Below, one piece after another: positions 16,890 to 25,699 of a stretch of DNA of 64,000 bases. The notes under the pieces were generated by a model. That model searched no databases. It was not told where the DNA came from and saw only the letters and a program-made list of their open reading frames with translations. The position numbers and the translations under genes were made by a program. The stretch is from NCBI RefSeq assembly GCF_026616195.1, contig NZ_JANHDH010000002.1, forward strand, positions 1-64,000, given 5' to 3'. This stretch comes from Haloarchaeobius amylolyticus (lineage in GTDB: Archaea; Halobacteriota; Halobacteria; Halobacteriales; Natrialbaceae). Position 1 is the stretch's first letter; each line of letters starts with the position of its first letter.

Positions 16890-17975
16890 ATGGCAACCCT
16901 GGCCACAGATGCGGAGCGCGACGCGTTCGCGGAACGGCTCCTCGGAGCCATGGCCGGCGCGTTCGACGTCTTCGCCATCTACATCGGCGACACCCTCGGG
17001 TTCTACCACGCCCTCGCCGGTGACTCCCCCCTGACCGCCGCCGAACTGGCGGCCGAGACCGACACCCACGACCGGTACGTCCGCGAGTGGTGCGAACAGC
17101 AGACCGTCTCCGGCATCCTCGCCGTCGACGACCCGGCGAAACCCGCCGAGGAGCGCCGGTACTCGCTGCCCCCGGCCCACGTCGAGATACTCACCGACCT
17201 GGAGAGCGAGCGCTTCCTGGCCCCCTTCGCCCAGCTGTTCGTCGGCGCGGCGACCCCCATCTCGGCCGTCGTCGAGGCGTTCCGGACGGGCGAGGGCGTC
17301 CCCCGCGAGGCCTACGGCGACGACTACCGCGAGGGGCAGGGCCGGCTGAACCGCCCGGCGTACCTCGACCTCCTCGGCCGGGAGTGGCTCCAGGCCCTCC
17401 CGGACGTGGACGCGCGCCTCCACCTCGAGGACGCCCGCGTCGCCGACGTCTGCTGCGGGCACGGGTTCGCGGCCATCGGCGTCGCCGACACCTACCCGAC
17501 GGTCCACGTCGACGCGTTCGACACCGACGGGCGCGCCGTCGAATCGGCGCGGCGACACGTCGCCGAGTTCGGCCTCGTCGACCGCGTCGACGTCCAGCAG
17601 GCCGACGTGGCCGACCTGACGACCGACGAGCCCTACGACCTCGTCCTCGCGTTCGAGTGCGTCCACGAACTCGCGGACCCGGTCGGCGCGCTCTCGGCGA
17701 TGCGCGACCTCGCCGGCGAGCACGGCTCCGTCCTCGTGATGGACCGCCGGGTCGGCGACGGCTTCGGGGACGAACTGGAGTACGACTGGCTCACCTACGG
17801 CTGGAGCGTGCTGCACTGCCTGCCCGTGGGGCTGGCCGAACAGCCCTCCGCGGGGACCGGCGCGGTCATGCGTCCCGACACCCTGCGCTTCTACGCCGAC
17901 GAGGCCGGCTTCGAGCGCGTCGAGGTGCTCCCCATCGAACACGAGCGCTACCGCTTCTACCGGCTGTATCCCTGA
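16890..17975 (+). CDS. SAM-dependent class I methyltransferase with an N-terminal winged-helix region
   Basis: 361 residues. The first about 100 form helices typical of O-methyltransferase dimerisation or winged-helix domains (PLTAAELAAETDTHDRYVRE). The catalytic fold starts at about 184 with VADVCCGHG, a glycine-poor version of the SAM loop (DxxxGxG expected). An acidic strand end (DAFDTD) and a motif IV-like YDLVLAFECVHEL follow. Substrate unknown. The ATG at 16890 is chosen over an upstream in-frame ATG at 16836, because the upstream 18 residues look non-native. The 210-base gap before it holds no other gene. Confidence 0.82.
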   Translation: MATLATDAERDAFAERLLGAMAGAFDVFAIYIGDTLGFYHALAGDSPLTAAELAAETDTHDRYVREWCEQQTVSGILAVDDPAKPAEERRYSLPPAHVEILTDLESERFLAPFAQLFVGAATPISAVVEAFRTGEGVPREAYGDDYREGQGRLNRPAYLDLLGREWLQALPDVDARLHLEDARVADVCCGHGFAAIGVADTYPTVHVDAFDTDGRAVESARRHVAEFGLVDRVDVQQADVADLTTDEPYDLVLAFECVHELADPVGALSAMRDLAGEHGSVLVMDRRVGDGFGDELEYDWLTYGWSVLHCLPVGLAEQPSAGTGAVMRPDTLRFYADEAGFERVEVLPIEHERYRFYRLYP

Positions 17976-17989
17976 GCAGTCGGGCGGAA

Positions 17990-18670
17990 CTACCCGAGCC
18001 GGGACACCAGTGCCTCGAACCCCGTCACCGTCAGGTCCGGGTCGGCACCGAAGGGTTCCCAGGGGGTGTCCTTCCTGTCGACCCAGACGCCCTGCATCCC
18101 GGCGTGCTGGGCGCCGAGCACGTCGAACCAGCCCGCCGTGACGTGCGCGATCTGGTCGATGGGCGTCCCGGTCCGCCCGGCGGCGTGGCGGTACAACTCG
18201 GCGTCGGGTTTGAACGTCTCCACCTCGTGGGCGCTGATGACGCCGTCGAGCAGGTCGCCGATGTTCGCGTGCTCGACCATCGAGTCCAGCATCTCGGGGT
18301 TCCCGTTCGAGAGGACGTATGTGTCGTAACCGGCGTCTCGCAGGCGTTCGACGCCGTCGCGCACGTCGTCGAAGACGTCCAGTTCGTGGTACACCGACAG
18401 TATCTCCTCGCGTTCGTCCGCCGAGACGTCGACGTCGTGGGCCTCCAGCGCGTACGTCAGGGCGTCCCGGTTCACCGCGTAGAACGGCTTGTACACGTCG
18501 ACCTGGTTGCCGACGAAGGTGTACTCGAGCGACCGGGCGCGCCACAGCCGCGAGACCGGCTCCGGGTCGTCGACGCGGGCGGCCAGGGCCTCCTCTGCGG
18601 CCTCCACGTCCACGAGCGTGCTGTAGGAGTCGAACGTGACCGTCGACACCTGGGATGCGTCGAAGCTCAT
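17990..18670 (-). CDS. HAD-superfamily hydrolase, 2-haloacid dehalogenase type
   Basis: 226 residues. Motif I FDSYSTL gives the nucleophile Asp14, motif II is in LSNGNPEM (about 118-125), the Lys of motif III is in ETFKPDAELY, and motif IV is in VTAGWFDVLGAQHAG. The FDxYxTL version of motif I and the length fit (S)-2-haloacid dehalogenases, though many relatives are phosphatases. The gene overlaps the aldo/keto reductase upstream by ATGA (18667-18670), so the two form one transcription unit. Confidence 0.85.
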   Translation of the reverse strand: MSFDASQVSTVTFDSYSTLVDVEAAEEALAARVDDPEPVSRLWRARSLEYTFVGNQVDVYKPFYAVNRDALTYALEAHDVDVSADEREEILSVYHELDVFDDVRDGVERLRDAGYDTYVLSNGNPEMLDSMVEHANIGDLLDGVISAHEVETFKPDAELYRHAAGRTGTPIDQIAHVTAGWFDVLGAQHAGMQGVWVDRKDTPWEPFGADPDLTVTGFEALVSRLG

Positions 18671-19644
18671 ACGTCGCCGATGTCCCGGTTCCAGACCGGC
18701 GTGATGGGTTCCTCGAGGCGTGCCATCTCCTCGTCGGTCAGGTCGACGTCGAGCGCGCCAACGTCCTCGTCGAGGTGGTCGACCGACTTCGCGCCGACGA
18801 TGGGGGCGTCGACGAGTTCCCTGTGCAACAGCCACGCGAGGCTGACCTGCGTCGGCGTCGCGTCCTTCTGGTCGGCCAGGTCGCGGACCACGTCGAGGAC
18901 GGCCCAGCCGTCCTCGGTGAACCGCTCGCGGGTGTACTCGTCGCTCGCGGCGCGGCCCTCCTCGGGCTCCTCGCCGCGCTCGTACTTGCCCGAGAGGAAG
19001 CCACCGGCGAGGGGCGACCACGGGATGACGCCGATACCCTGGTCCCGGCAGGCGGGCAGGACGTTCGCCTCCTCGTGGCGGTCGACGAGGTTGTACTCGC
19101 ACTGCATCGAGACGAAGCGCTCGTGGTTCGCCACGTCGGCCTCGTACAGCGCCTTCGTGAACTTCCAGGCCGGCATCGAACTCGCGCCGACGTACCGGAC
19201 GACCCCCTCCTCGACGAGGTGGTCCAGCGCCGAGAGCGTCTCCGAAATCGGTGTCTCGTCGTCCCAGCGGTGTATCTGGTAGAGGTCGATGTAGTCCGTG
19301 CCCAGCCGGTCGAGGCTCGCCTCGGCCTGGTCGAGGACGTGCTTGCGCGAGAGGCCGCCCTGGTTCGGGCCGTCGCCCATCGGGAAGTAGACCTTCGTCG
19401 CGATGGCCAGCTCGGAGCGGTCGTACTCCTGGATGGCCTCGCCGAGGATCTCCTCGCTCTCGCCCGTCGAGTAGATGTTGGCGGTGTCGAAGAAGTTGAT
19501 ACCGTGCTCTCGAGCGCGGTCGATGACGGCCAGTGACTGCTCGCGGTCGTGGTTCATCCACGGCTGCCCGGTGCCGAAGTTCATGCAGCCGAGACAGAGC
19601 CGGGAGACCTCGAGACCGGTGTCTCCGAGTCGTGTGTACTCCAT
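18667..19644 (-). CDS. Aldo/keto reductase (YajO/tyrosine auxotrophy-type)
   Basis: 325 residues. The catalytic tetrad is D53, Y58 (DTANIY), K84 (ATKVY) and H125 (YQIHRWDD). The C-terminal cofactor strand IVGAKSVDHLDED is present. The longer relatives with this N-terminus (MEYTRLGDTGLEVSRLCLG) reduce a range of aldehydes with NADPH. The start at 19644 is preferred; another ATG five codons upstream is possible. It is the first gene of a two-gene operon with the HAD enzyme. Confidence 0.88.
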   Translation of the reverse strand: MEYTRLGDTGLEVSRLCLGCMNFGTGQPWMNHDREQSLAVIDRAREHGINFFDTANIYSTGESEEILGEAIQEYDRSELAIATKVYFPMGDGPNQGGLSRKHVLDQAEASLDRLGTDYIDLYQIHRWDDETPISETLSALDHLVEEGVVRYVGASSMPAWKFTKALYEADVANHERFVSMQCEYNLVDRHEEANVLPACRDQGIGVIPWSPLAGGFLSGKYERGEEPEEGRAASDEYTRERFTEDGWAVLDVVRDLADQKDATPTQVSLAWLLHRELVDAPIVGAKSVDHLDEDVGALDVDLTDEEMARLEEPITPVWNRDIGDV

Positions 19645-19747
19645 GGGACCGACTTCCACGCCCGGGCAGGTGTAGGTTGGGTTGGCGGCAGCCCCGCGTC
19701 CGGCGCTAGCCTCCCGATTTATACCTCATACCGTGGCTCGTGTACAC

Positions 19748-20596
19748 ATGACCAGAACCGACGAGTTCGTCACCGTCGACGGCACCGAACTCCACTACTC
19801 GGCGTGGGGCGACCCCGACGACCCCGTCGTCGTCTGCGTCCACGGCCTCTCCCGGAACGGCCGGGACTTCGACCCACTCGCCAGCGAGCTGGCCGACGAT
19901 TACCGCGTCCTCTGCCCGGACATGCCCGGCCGCGGCCTGAGCGAGTGGGCCGACGACCCCGACACCGGGTACACCTGGCCGGCACTGCGGGACACGGTCC
20001 TCGGTTTCTGTGACGCGCTCGACCTCGACGAGTTCCGGTACGTCGGCACCTCGATGGGAGCACTGCTGGGCATCACGCTGGCGAGTACGGCCCTCGACGG
20101 CCGGGTCACCCACCTCGTCTGCAACGACATCGGGCCGGTCCTCACGCAGGCCGACGACGGGGTCGACCGCATCGAGTCGTACCTGACGAACCCGCCGGTC
20201 TGCGAGACGGTCACCGACCTGGAGGACTGGTACCGCGAGACCTACGCGACATCGAACGAGAAGACCGACGCCCAGTGGCGCCGGTTCACCCTCACGAGCA
20301 TGCGCCGGCGCGACGACGGCCTGGTCACCCGGGACTACGACGAGCGCATCGTCACGCCGCTGCTCCGGGGCGAGGACGACGTGTCCGACGCCGAGGCGTG
20401 GCGGCGCTGGGAGTCGCTGGAGTGTCCGGTGTTCGTGGTCTGGGGGCGCGAGTCCGACATCCTGCACGAGGCGACCGTCGAGGAGATGCTGGAGCGCCGG
20501 CCCGAGACGGAGGTGCTGGAACTCGACTGCGGGCATCCCCCGGGGCTGAACGTCGCGGCCCAGATCGCCCCGATTCGGCGGTTCCTCGCGGGGTGA
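19748..20596 (+). CDS. Alpha/beta-fold hydrolase
   Basis: 282 residues. The oxyanion-region motif VHGLSRNG lies near 32-39. The nucleophile elbow is GTSMGA with Ser102. The acid is probably the Asp in GRESD, and the base is the His in DCGHPPG near the C-terminus. No signal sequence, so cytosolic. Relatives include proline iminopeptidases, haloperoxidase-like esterases and ring-cleavage hydrolases, and the substrate is unknown. The ATG at 19748 follows a tatacc element about 30 bases upstream. It diverges from the AKR-HAD pair. Confidence 0.87.
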   Translation: MTRTDEFVTVDGTELHYSAWGDPDDPVVVCVHGLSRNGRDFDPLASELADDYRVLCPDMPGRGLSEWADDPDTGYTWPALRDTVLGFCDALDLDEFRYVGTSMGALLGITLASTALDGRVTHLVCNDIGPVLTQADDGVDRIESYLTNPPVCETVTDLEDWYRETYATSNEKTDAQWRRFTLTSMRRRDDGLVTRDYDERIVTPLLRGEDDVSDAEAWRRWESLECPVFVVWGRESDILHEATVEEMLERRPETEVLELDCGHPPGLNVAAQIAPIRRFLAG

Positions 20597-20687
20597 CGGG
20601 CCGCCCGGACCGCCCGGAGACCAGACCCACCGGCCCGGTCGAACACAAGAGGTTTACCCGCTACTCTCGATTCGGTGACACAACGAC

Positions 20688-21698
20688 ATGCAGCCCTCAC
20701 GCCGCGACGTCCTCCGCTTCGCCGGCACCGCCGCGGGCCTGGCCGCGACCGCCGGCTGTCTCAGTTTCGGTACCGGCCAGTCGGGCTACCAGCTCCTCGC
20801 CCACGACCTCGAGGACTCGCTCGCCCGGCAGTACCTGATCCCGGACCCGACCGACGTCCGGGCCGAGACGCGGGTCGACTACACGAGCGAGCGCAAGTCC
20901 GGGTACGTCGAGACGCTCCTCGACACGGGCAGCGTCACGGCCCTCCAGTGGCCCCTCACGGAGTACGAGTACTGGGGCGACCACGCCCGGCCGCGACCCG
21001 CCTTCCTCCGGCACGAGGGCACCTTCTACCACGTCCGCGTCGCGGAGACGATGGTCGACCGCGACCGCTGGGTGTTCGGGTTCGAACGGGCCGACGAGCC
21101 CGACGGCGACGCCGCGGTCGCGATGGAGCCCTTCGGGTCGCTCTCGGACGCCGACCGTCGCGTGGTCGAGGCGGCGCTCGACGCCATCTACGCCGGCAGC
21201 GACGGCTTCCTCGGCACGCCCGACTTCGACGAGCAGCCGGTCGTCCAGTTCCACGACGGGCTGGACCCGGCCGCCAGCGACCTGGTGCCAGAGCCACCCT
21301 TCGACTTCGTCGAGTACGCCGAGGACTACTACCGGCCGTTCACCGACCAGCGGACCGTGACGGTACCCGAGCGCACCTTCTCGCTCGAGGCCGTCGGCGA
21401 CTCGTGGGCCGCCATCGAGGAGTACGTCGAATCGACCGTCCCGGACGCCCGGTTCTCCGAGGTGTCGCTGTCGAGTGCCGCGAGGGACGTGCTCGACACC
21501 GCCGTCGACCCGGAGGAGGTCCGGGGCTACCTCGAAGACCCGCCGCTCTCGGACGGGCTGTCGAGCGTGCTCGGGGCGCTCGGCATCGAGGACCACCTCC
21601 GCCCCTACGACGAGTACGAGACGCGCACCGTCTACCCCGGCGCGGTCGCCGAGTATCGCGGGACGTGGTACGAGTTCGAGTTGCAGGTCGAGGTGTAG
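20688..21698 (+). CDS. Tat-type lipoprotein, function unknown
   Basis: 336 residues. The signal has RR at 5-6 and a lipobox ATAGC with Cys24. The body is acidic and aromatic with no recognised motif. An arrangement near the C-terminus (YPGAVAEYRGTWYEFELQV) suggests a beta-rich domain. The gene starts 91 bases after the hydrolase and faces the beta-CASP nuclease gene. Confidence 0.75.
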   Translation: MQPSRRDVLRFAGTAAGLAATAGCLSFGTGQSGYQLLAHDLEDSLARQYLIPDPTDVRAETRVDYTSERKSGYVETLLDTGSVTALQWPLTEYEYWGDHARPRPAFLRHEGTFYHVRVAETMVDRDRWVFGFERADEPDGDAAVAMEPFGSLSDADRRVVEAALDAIYAGSDGFLGTPDFDEQPVVQFHDGLDPAASDLVPEPPFDFVEYAEDYYRPFTDQRTVTVPERTFSLEAVGDSWAAIEEYVESTVPDARFSEVSLSSAARDVLDTAVDPEEVRGYLEDPPLSDGLSSVLGALGIEDHLRPYDEYETRTVYPGAVAEYRGTWYEFELQVEV

Positions 21699-21728
21699 GC
21701 GGTGGGGTCGGCCGGACGACCGGCGGGG

Positions 21729-22961
21729 TCAGACCTCGACGGTCGAACCTAACTCCGGCGCGGCCGCCTCGAACCCCTCTTCGCGCAACTCCGCGGCGAA
21801 CCCGGCGCAGTCGTCGCCGTGGTTCACGAGGACCGGGGTGTCCCGGTACGAGTCGAGGAACTCGCGCAGGGCGTCCGCGTCGGCGTGGGCCGAGAAGTCG
21901 TACTGCTCGGTCTGGGCGGAGATGGGCATGACCCGCCCGTCGATCTCCGCCCGGCCGTGTTCGAGCGCCTGGTGGCCCGGCGTGCCCTCGACCTGATATC
22001 CAGTAAAAGCTATCTTGTTCACCGGGTGGTCGCGGATCTCCGGGACGTAGGTCATCGCGGGCCCGCCGTGGAGCATCCCCGAGGTCGTGATGATGACCGT
22101 GTTCTGCTTCGCGATGCGCTTTCGCTGGCCGTCCCGGCCGGTGACGAACCGGGCGTGGCCGCTGGCGCGTTTCAGTTCGTCGGGGTCGCGCAGGAACGAC
22201 GGGTACCGCCGGAAGATGTCGGTGACGCGCGTCCCCATCCCGTCGACGTAGCAGTCGATGTCATGGGCCGCACAGACGCACATTATCTCCTGGGTCCGAC
22301 CGATGCCGAAGGCGGGGACGACGACGGTCCCGCCCTCCCAGATGGTCGTCTTCAGGCTCTCGGCGAACCGTTTCTCTATCTCCGGGCGGGGGTCGCGGTG
22401 GGTGTCGGCGTAGGTCGCCTCGGTGATGACCACGTCGGCGTCGGGCCGGTCGCGCGAGCCGGCGAGGAGGCGCTGGTTCTCGGTGTGGAAGTCGCCGGAG
22501 TACAGCAACCGGGTGTCGCCGTCGTCGACCAGCACGTGGGCGCTGCCGGGGATGTGGCCCGCGTTGAAGAACGTCACCTCGTAGCCGGCGGCTTCGAAGG
22601 GGACGCCGTAGGCGTGGGTCCACGAGACCTCGGTGAGTCGCTTCAGCTCGGCCTCGGTGAACGGGCAGTCGTAGGTGCCGCCGTTGAGCTTCAGCGTGTC
22701 CCGCCCGAGGACCTGCGTGAGTTCGGCGGTCGGCGGCGTCCAGTGGACCGGCGGGCGCGCGTCGCCAGAGAGCAGGGCCGGGATGGTACCGACGTGGTCG
22801 AGGTGGCCGTGGCTCACGACCACCGCGTCCGGCGTCGGCTGGTCGACGGGGTACTGCGGGGGGTTGCCCGAGGCCATCCCGAAGTCGAGCAACAGCGAGT
22901 CGTCCACGAGGATGGCGCTGCGCCCGATCTCGCCCGCACCGCCGAGGAACCGTAGCTGCAT
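21729..22961 (-). CDS. Beta-CASP metallo-beta-lactamase-fold nuclease (aCPSF2/RNase J-like)
   Basis: 410 residues. The metallo-beta-lactamase zinc motif HGHLDH (51-56) is complete. A His follows in AGHIPGSAH and an Asp in YSGDFHTE. The beta-CASP insert carries the family motifs A-C: IVVPAFGIGRTQE-like (VVPAFGIGRTQE), SGMLHGGP and QYDFSAHAD with the last ligand His. Length and lack of KH domains match aCPSF2 or archaeal RNase J rather than aCPSF1. The expected role is processing or 5'-3' decay of RNA in the cytosol. No RNA-processing partner lies next to it. Confidence 0.87.
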   Translation of the reverse strand: MQLRFLGGAGEIGRSAILVDDSLLLDFGMASGNPPQYPVDQPTPDAVVVSHGHLDHVGTIPALLSGDARPPVHWTPPTAELTQVLGRDTLKLNGGTYDCPFTEAELKRLTEVSWTHAYGVPFEAAGYEVTFFNAGHIPGSAHVLVDDGDTRLLYSGDFHTENQRLLAGSRDRPDADVVITEATYADTHRDPRPEIEKRFAESLKTTIWEGGTVVVPAFGIGRTQEIMCVCAAHDIDCYVDGMGTRVTDIFRRYPSFLRDPDELKRASGHARFVTGRDGQRKRIAKQNTVIITTSGMLHGGPAMTYVPEIRDHPVNKIAFTGYQVEGTPGHQALEHGRAEIDGRVMPISAQTEQYDFSAHADADALREFLDSYRDTPVLVNHGDDCAGFAAELREEGFEAAAPELGSTVEV

Positions 22962-23021
22962 CTACCGGACCTTGCGAGTCGAGGTGTTTCCCTTCGTCGG
23001 TTCGGCCTGCGCCCGACGGGG

Positions 23022-23303
23022 TCAGAACGTCCCGTTCTCGCGCTGGGTCTGCCTGACGGTGAAGTACTGGTACTCGTCGCCGTAGGCCAGCGCGAGCGAC
23101 CCGAGCCACCAGTTCCATCGCTCGACCACGTCGCCCTCGGGCGCGTCGCGGAGGTTGTCCACGATGACCTCCGCGGTCAGCTCGTGGCCCGCGTCCTGCC
23201 GGTACTGTCCGGAGTCGCGGAGGTCCACGGCCTCGCGCACGACGACGTGAGCCTGTCCCCCGAACTCGCGTTCGAGGCGGAGTTCCAGTCGGCCGGGTTG
23301 CAT
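23022..23303 (-). CDS. Small conserved protein rich in tryptophan, unknown function
   Basis: 93 residues, acidic, no membrane segment. A distinctive ERWNWWLGSLALAYG stretch (about 61-75) follows a helical region. I recall similar proteins only from haloarchaea and cannot assign a role. The ATG at 23303 gives a compact product; the open frame further upstream overlaps the S6e gene and is not credible. Divergent from S6e. Confidence 0.68.
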   Translation of the reverse strand: MQPGRLELRLEREFGGQAHVVVREAVDLRDSGQYRQDAGHELTAEVIVDNLRDAPEGDVVERWNWWLGSLALAYGDEYQYFTVRQTQRENGTF

Positions 23304-23387
23304 ACCCGCTGGTTCGACGGCAGACGACTTACCTTTCGGGGTGCTTTCGACGGAGTTTTGAACGACGGTGAACGAGATGGAGGCACT

Positions 23388-23804
23388 ATGGCGAGTTTCA
23401 ACGTCGTCGTTGCGGACCCCGAGACGGGCGCGACACACCAGCTCGAAGCAGAGGAACAGGACGCGAACCGATTCATGAACAAGGAGATCGGCGACACGGT
23501 CGACGGCGCCGCCGTCGGCCTCGACGGCTGCACGCTCGAGATCACGGGCGGCTCCGACGACGCCGGGCGGCCGATGCGCGCCGACATCGCCGGTGCCCAG
23601 CTCAAGGAGGTCCTGATGAAGGAGCAGTCGGTCGGCTACAACCCCGACCGTCCGGGCCAGCGCAAGCGCCTGACCATCCGTGGCCGCGTCGTCTCCGACG
23701 CGACGAGCCAGATCAACACGAAGGTCGTCGAGACGGGCGAGCAGTCCGTCGCCGAGCTCCTCGGTCTCGAGGGCGACGACGACGAAGACGCAGACGAAGA
23801 GTAA
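23388..23804 (+). CDS. rps6e: 30S ribosomal protein S6e
   Basis: 138 residues, the archaeal length. The N-terminal beta domain (FNVVVADPETGATHQLE) and the family signature region (GGSDDAGRPMR, about 54-64) are clear. An unusually acidic tail of Asp/Glu ends the protein, a common halophilic addition. It binds rRNA on the small subunit and lacks the long basic eukaryotic tail that is phosphorylated. The start at 23388 has the sequence gatggaggc just upstream, resembling a ribosome binding site. It stands alone. Confidence 0.95.
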   Translation: MASFNVVVADPETGATHQLEAEEQDANRFMNKEIGDTVDGAAVGLDGCTLEITGGSDDAGRPMRADIAGAQLKEVLMKEQSVGYNPDRPGQRKRLTIRGRVVSDATSQINTKVVETGEQSVAELLGLEGDDDEDADEE

Positions 23805-23948
23805 GACCACCAGACGGGTCCGTCCCGAGCGCGTCGTAGGTCTCCTGAGGGGTCGCCCCCTCGGCGCGCGCTCGCGGCCCACGACACTTCTTTCGCGCCC
23901 CACCCGACGAGCGACAGGTATTCGAGCCGTGACGGTCCATTGGTACGT

Positions 23949-24380
23949 ATGGCTGATCGCGTTTCTTCCGATGCAGTGCCGACGGTGCGAGCGAAGTTAC
24001 AGAAACACGGGGCGACCGACCGCCTCCGAATCGAACTCCCGGCCGACGAGGCCGCACAGTTCCCCGAGGGCGAGGTCGTCCGGATGATGCTCGACGGGAA
24101 GGAGCGTCACGCCCGCATCGAGTCGCACCTGACCAGCGACGGGCTGGTCATCGCGGGCGTCTACGACTCGCCGTCGGCGGCGCGCGAGAAGAACGGCGAG
24201 GACCGCCTCGCCGAGTGGTGCTCGAAGCACAACCGCAGCGCTGGCGGGTCGGTGCTGGTCGACGTCATCGAAGACGAGTTCCAGTACGGCCTGCGGGCCC
24301 CGGGAGACCGCGCGTTCTACACCGCACTGGAGAAACCCAGCGACAGTCTCGCGTCCATCGCCGAGGATATCGAGGATTAG
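23949..24380 (+). CDS. Conserved haloarchaeal protein of unknown function (DUF7112-like)
   Basis: 143 residues. N-terminal part PTVRAKLQKHGATDRLRIEL and onwards looks like a beta-barrel, with helices in the second half. No signal or membrane segment. The family name is from memory and unchecked. Its last four bases overlap the stop of the convergent PadR gene. The ATG at 23949 starts the conserved part; an in-frame codon nine bases earlier is also possible. Confidence 0.72.
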   Translation: MADRVSSDAVPTVRAKLQKHGATDRLRIELPADEAAQFPEGEVVRMMLDGKERHARIESHLTSDGLVIAGVYDSPSAAREKNGEDRLAEWCSKHNRSAGGSVLVDVIEDEFQYGLRAPGDRAFYTALEKPSDSLASIAEDIED

Positions 24381-24880
24381 AGCCGGGGGAGGAACGAGTA
24401 GAGCAGGTAGCCGAACGCGAGGTGCTGGAGCATCGTGCGCTCGACGGTCACGCGGACCTGGTGTTCGTCCTGGATGGAGTACTCCTTGGTCCGGACCTTC
24501 TTGTGCATCCGGAGAGTGTCGTCGTCCTCTAGCTGGTGCAGGCTGGGGTAGACCGTCCCCGGGCTGAGCTGGGCGTCGAACAGGCGCGTGAGGTCGGAGA
24601 TGAGCTCCTTGCCGTGGGTCTCGCCGCGCAGCGAGATGAGCATCAGGAGTATCTCGTCGAGGTTCTCCTTGATGATGGTCTCGTCGAAGTCCGCGTGGTC
24701 GGCCGGTAGCGCCGCTTCGACCGATTCGAGCATCTCGTCGAGCTCGCGCTCGACGGACTTGTCGTCGGCTTTCGGCGCGGAGCCGATGGTCAGTTCGTAC
24801 TGGTCTTCACCGCCATCGTCGCCGGTGGCAGCGGCCGTGAGGTCGCTGAACACCGAGCGGGAATCGGGGTCGTCGTACAT
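24377..24880 (-). CDS. PadR-family winged-helix transcription regulator
   Basis: 167 residues. The first about 75 are acidic and low-complexity. Residues about 75-145 form a PadR-type winged helix: LLMLISLRGETHGKEL, SPGTVYPSLHQLEDD (recognition helix), then a wing ending KEYSIQD. The C-terminal helix, which normally makes the dimer, is rich in Leu/Phe. It lies between the archaellum locus and S6e and could regulate the nearby archaellum genes or itself; nothing in the sequence proves the target. Its 287-base upstream region is the most A/T-rich part of this stretch. Confidence 0.85.
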   Translation of the reverse strand: MYDDPDSRSVFSDLTAAATGDDGGEDQYELTIGSAPKADDKSVERELDEMLESVEAALPADHADFDETIIKENLDEILLMLISLRGETHGKELISDLTRLFDAQLSPGTVYPSLHQLEDDDTLRMHKKVRTKEYSIQDEHQVRVTVERTMLQHLAFGYLLYSFLPRL

Positions 24881-24978
24881 TTGTCGTCACCTTCTGGCCT
24901 TCTCCGAACGCACTGGGATGGGCTTCCACCAGGAGCCTCGTATCGCGTCCAGGTACTGACTGAATCCTAGGGTGCACC

Positions 24979-25003
24979 TGTAATAAGTCAATTGGCCAAC
25001 CAA
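24979..25003 (-). promoter_or_regulatory. Likely promoter and palindromic operator of the PadR gene
   Basis: On the minus strand a TATA-like ttatta (about 24981-24986) is preceded by the palindrome ttggccaa (24992-24999), itself extended into a ttgg-N4-ccaa repeat (24992-25003). The palindrome abuts the TFB-recognition side of the TATA box. The start codon is about 100 bases further on. The 24881-25167 gap holds no gene. The rest is A/T-rich and may include other sites. Confidence 0.4.
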
Positions 25004-25167
25004 GGTTCTGTGACATAAGGATAACGGCCGAAAACCGGGCGAGTTTGCTAGTCGAAAAATGGAGAAAATTACACTCTAAGAGCACTGAATCCACAGAATA
25101 AGTAATAGTAATTAGGATTACATACTGGTGACTCTGGCAGCTATGTATCAGAATTATTTACGTTCTG

Positions 25168-25614
25168 TCAGTCGTCGCCGATGGCCCTGATGATCTCCTG
25201 TCTGGCGGGTTCGTCCTCGTCGAGGTCCTTCTCGACGCGGCGTTCCGCCAGCCGGGCGAGCATCAGGTGCTCTTCGAGGTCGTCGCCGGCCATCTTCGCG
25301 ATGTACTTCAGCGAGCGGGCGTGGGTCCCGAAGGGGGTCCCCGAGAGCGTCTCGAGCGGGTACTCGAGCGTCGCCGGCTCGTCGTACTTCCGGTTGTGGA
25401 TCTCCGCGAGGGAGAGCCCCCGGATGTAGGTCACCATCGCGTCGCGGACGGTCGGGGCGATCCAGCCGAGGTGCTCGTAGTACCGCAGGCAGTTGAGCGC
25501 CCCGCTGGTCCCGAACGTCTCACCGAGGTAGCGAGCCCACTCCATGGTGGCCTCCATGGCCCCCGGAGTGCTGGGCATCGACCGCAGGTACGGTTTCTCG
25601 GTGTGCAGTGACAT
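25168..25614 (-). CDS. Stand-alone ArlD/ArlE-domain archaellum accessory protein
   Basis: 148 residues matching the FlaD/E domain seen at the end of ArlCE: MEWARYLGETFGTSGALNCL and RYYEHLGWIAPTVRDAM (about 24-60) align with the FEWMTDLVTSAGPAATLRAI region of the fused protein. A following stretch resembles its LSGPDLDLNVDP part. ArlC/D/E proteins form a cytosolic ring around the motor and connect it to chemotaxis (via CheF in haloarchaea). It has its own TATA-like promoter (25650-25656) separate from the arlCE-J operon upstream. Confidence 0.82.
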   Translation of the reverse strand: MSLHTEKPYLRSMPSTPGAMEATMEWARYLGETFGTSGALNCLRYYEHLGWIAPTVRDAMVTYIRGLSLAEIHNRKYDEPATLEYPLETLSGTPFGTHARSLKYIAKMAGDDLEEHLMLARLAERRVEKDLDEDEPARQEIIRAIGDD

Positions 25615-25627
25615 CCGTGTCTCCTAC

Positions 25628-25663
25628 CAGAATTCTGGGTCCATATCGGTATAAAGGCTCTTG
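25628..25663 (-). promoter_or_regulatory. Promoter and leader palindrome of the stand-alone ArlD/E gene
   Basis: On the minus strand a good TATA box (ctttatac, 25650-25656) lies about 40 bases before the ATG at 25614. The short leader contains the perfect 12-bp palindrome ccagaattctgg (25628-25639). The context gagcct(t/c)tatac is shared with the arlCE promoter region (about 32038-32046), suggesting common control. Confidence 0.5.
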
Positions 25664-25699
25664 CCGTTTCGAGCGCTGAGTCGCGGCGTGTGTCGTGGC

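Noticed and set aside
15237-18545. A 1102-codon open frame on the minus strand spanning three genes
   Set aside because: Only the part from 16679 downstream has recognisable motifs (FAD oxidoreductase). The rest is antisense to the methyltransferase and out of frame with the HAD gene, as often happens in GC-rich DNA where stops are rare.
23184-23387. Upstream extension of ribosomal protein S6e
   Set aside because: The extra 68 residues match no S6e and overlap a divergent gene; the standard start is at 23388.
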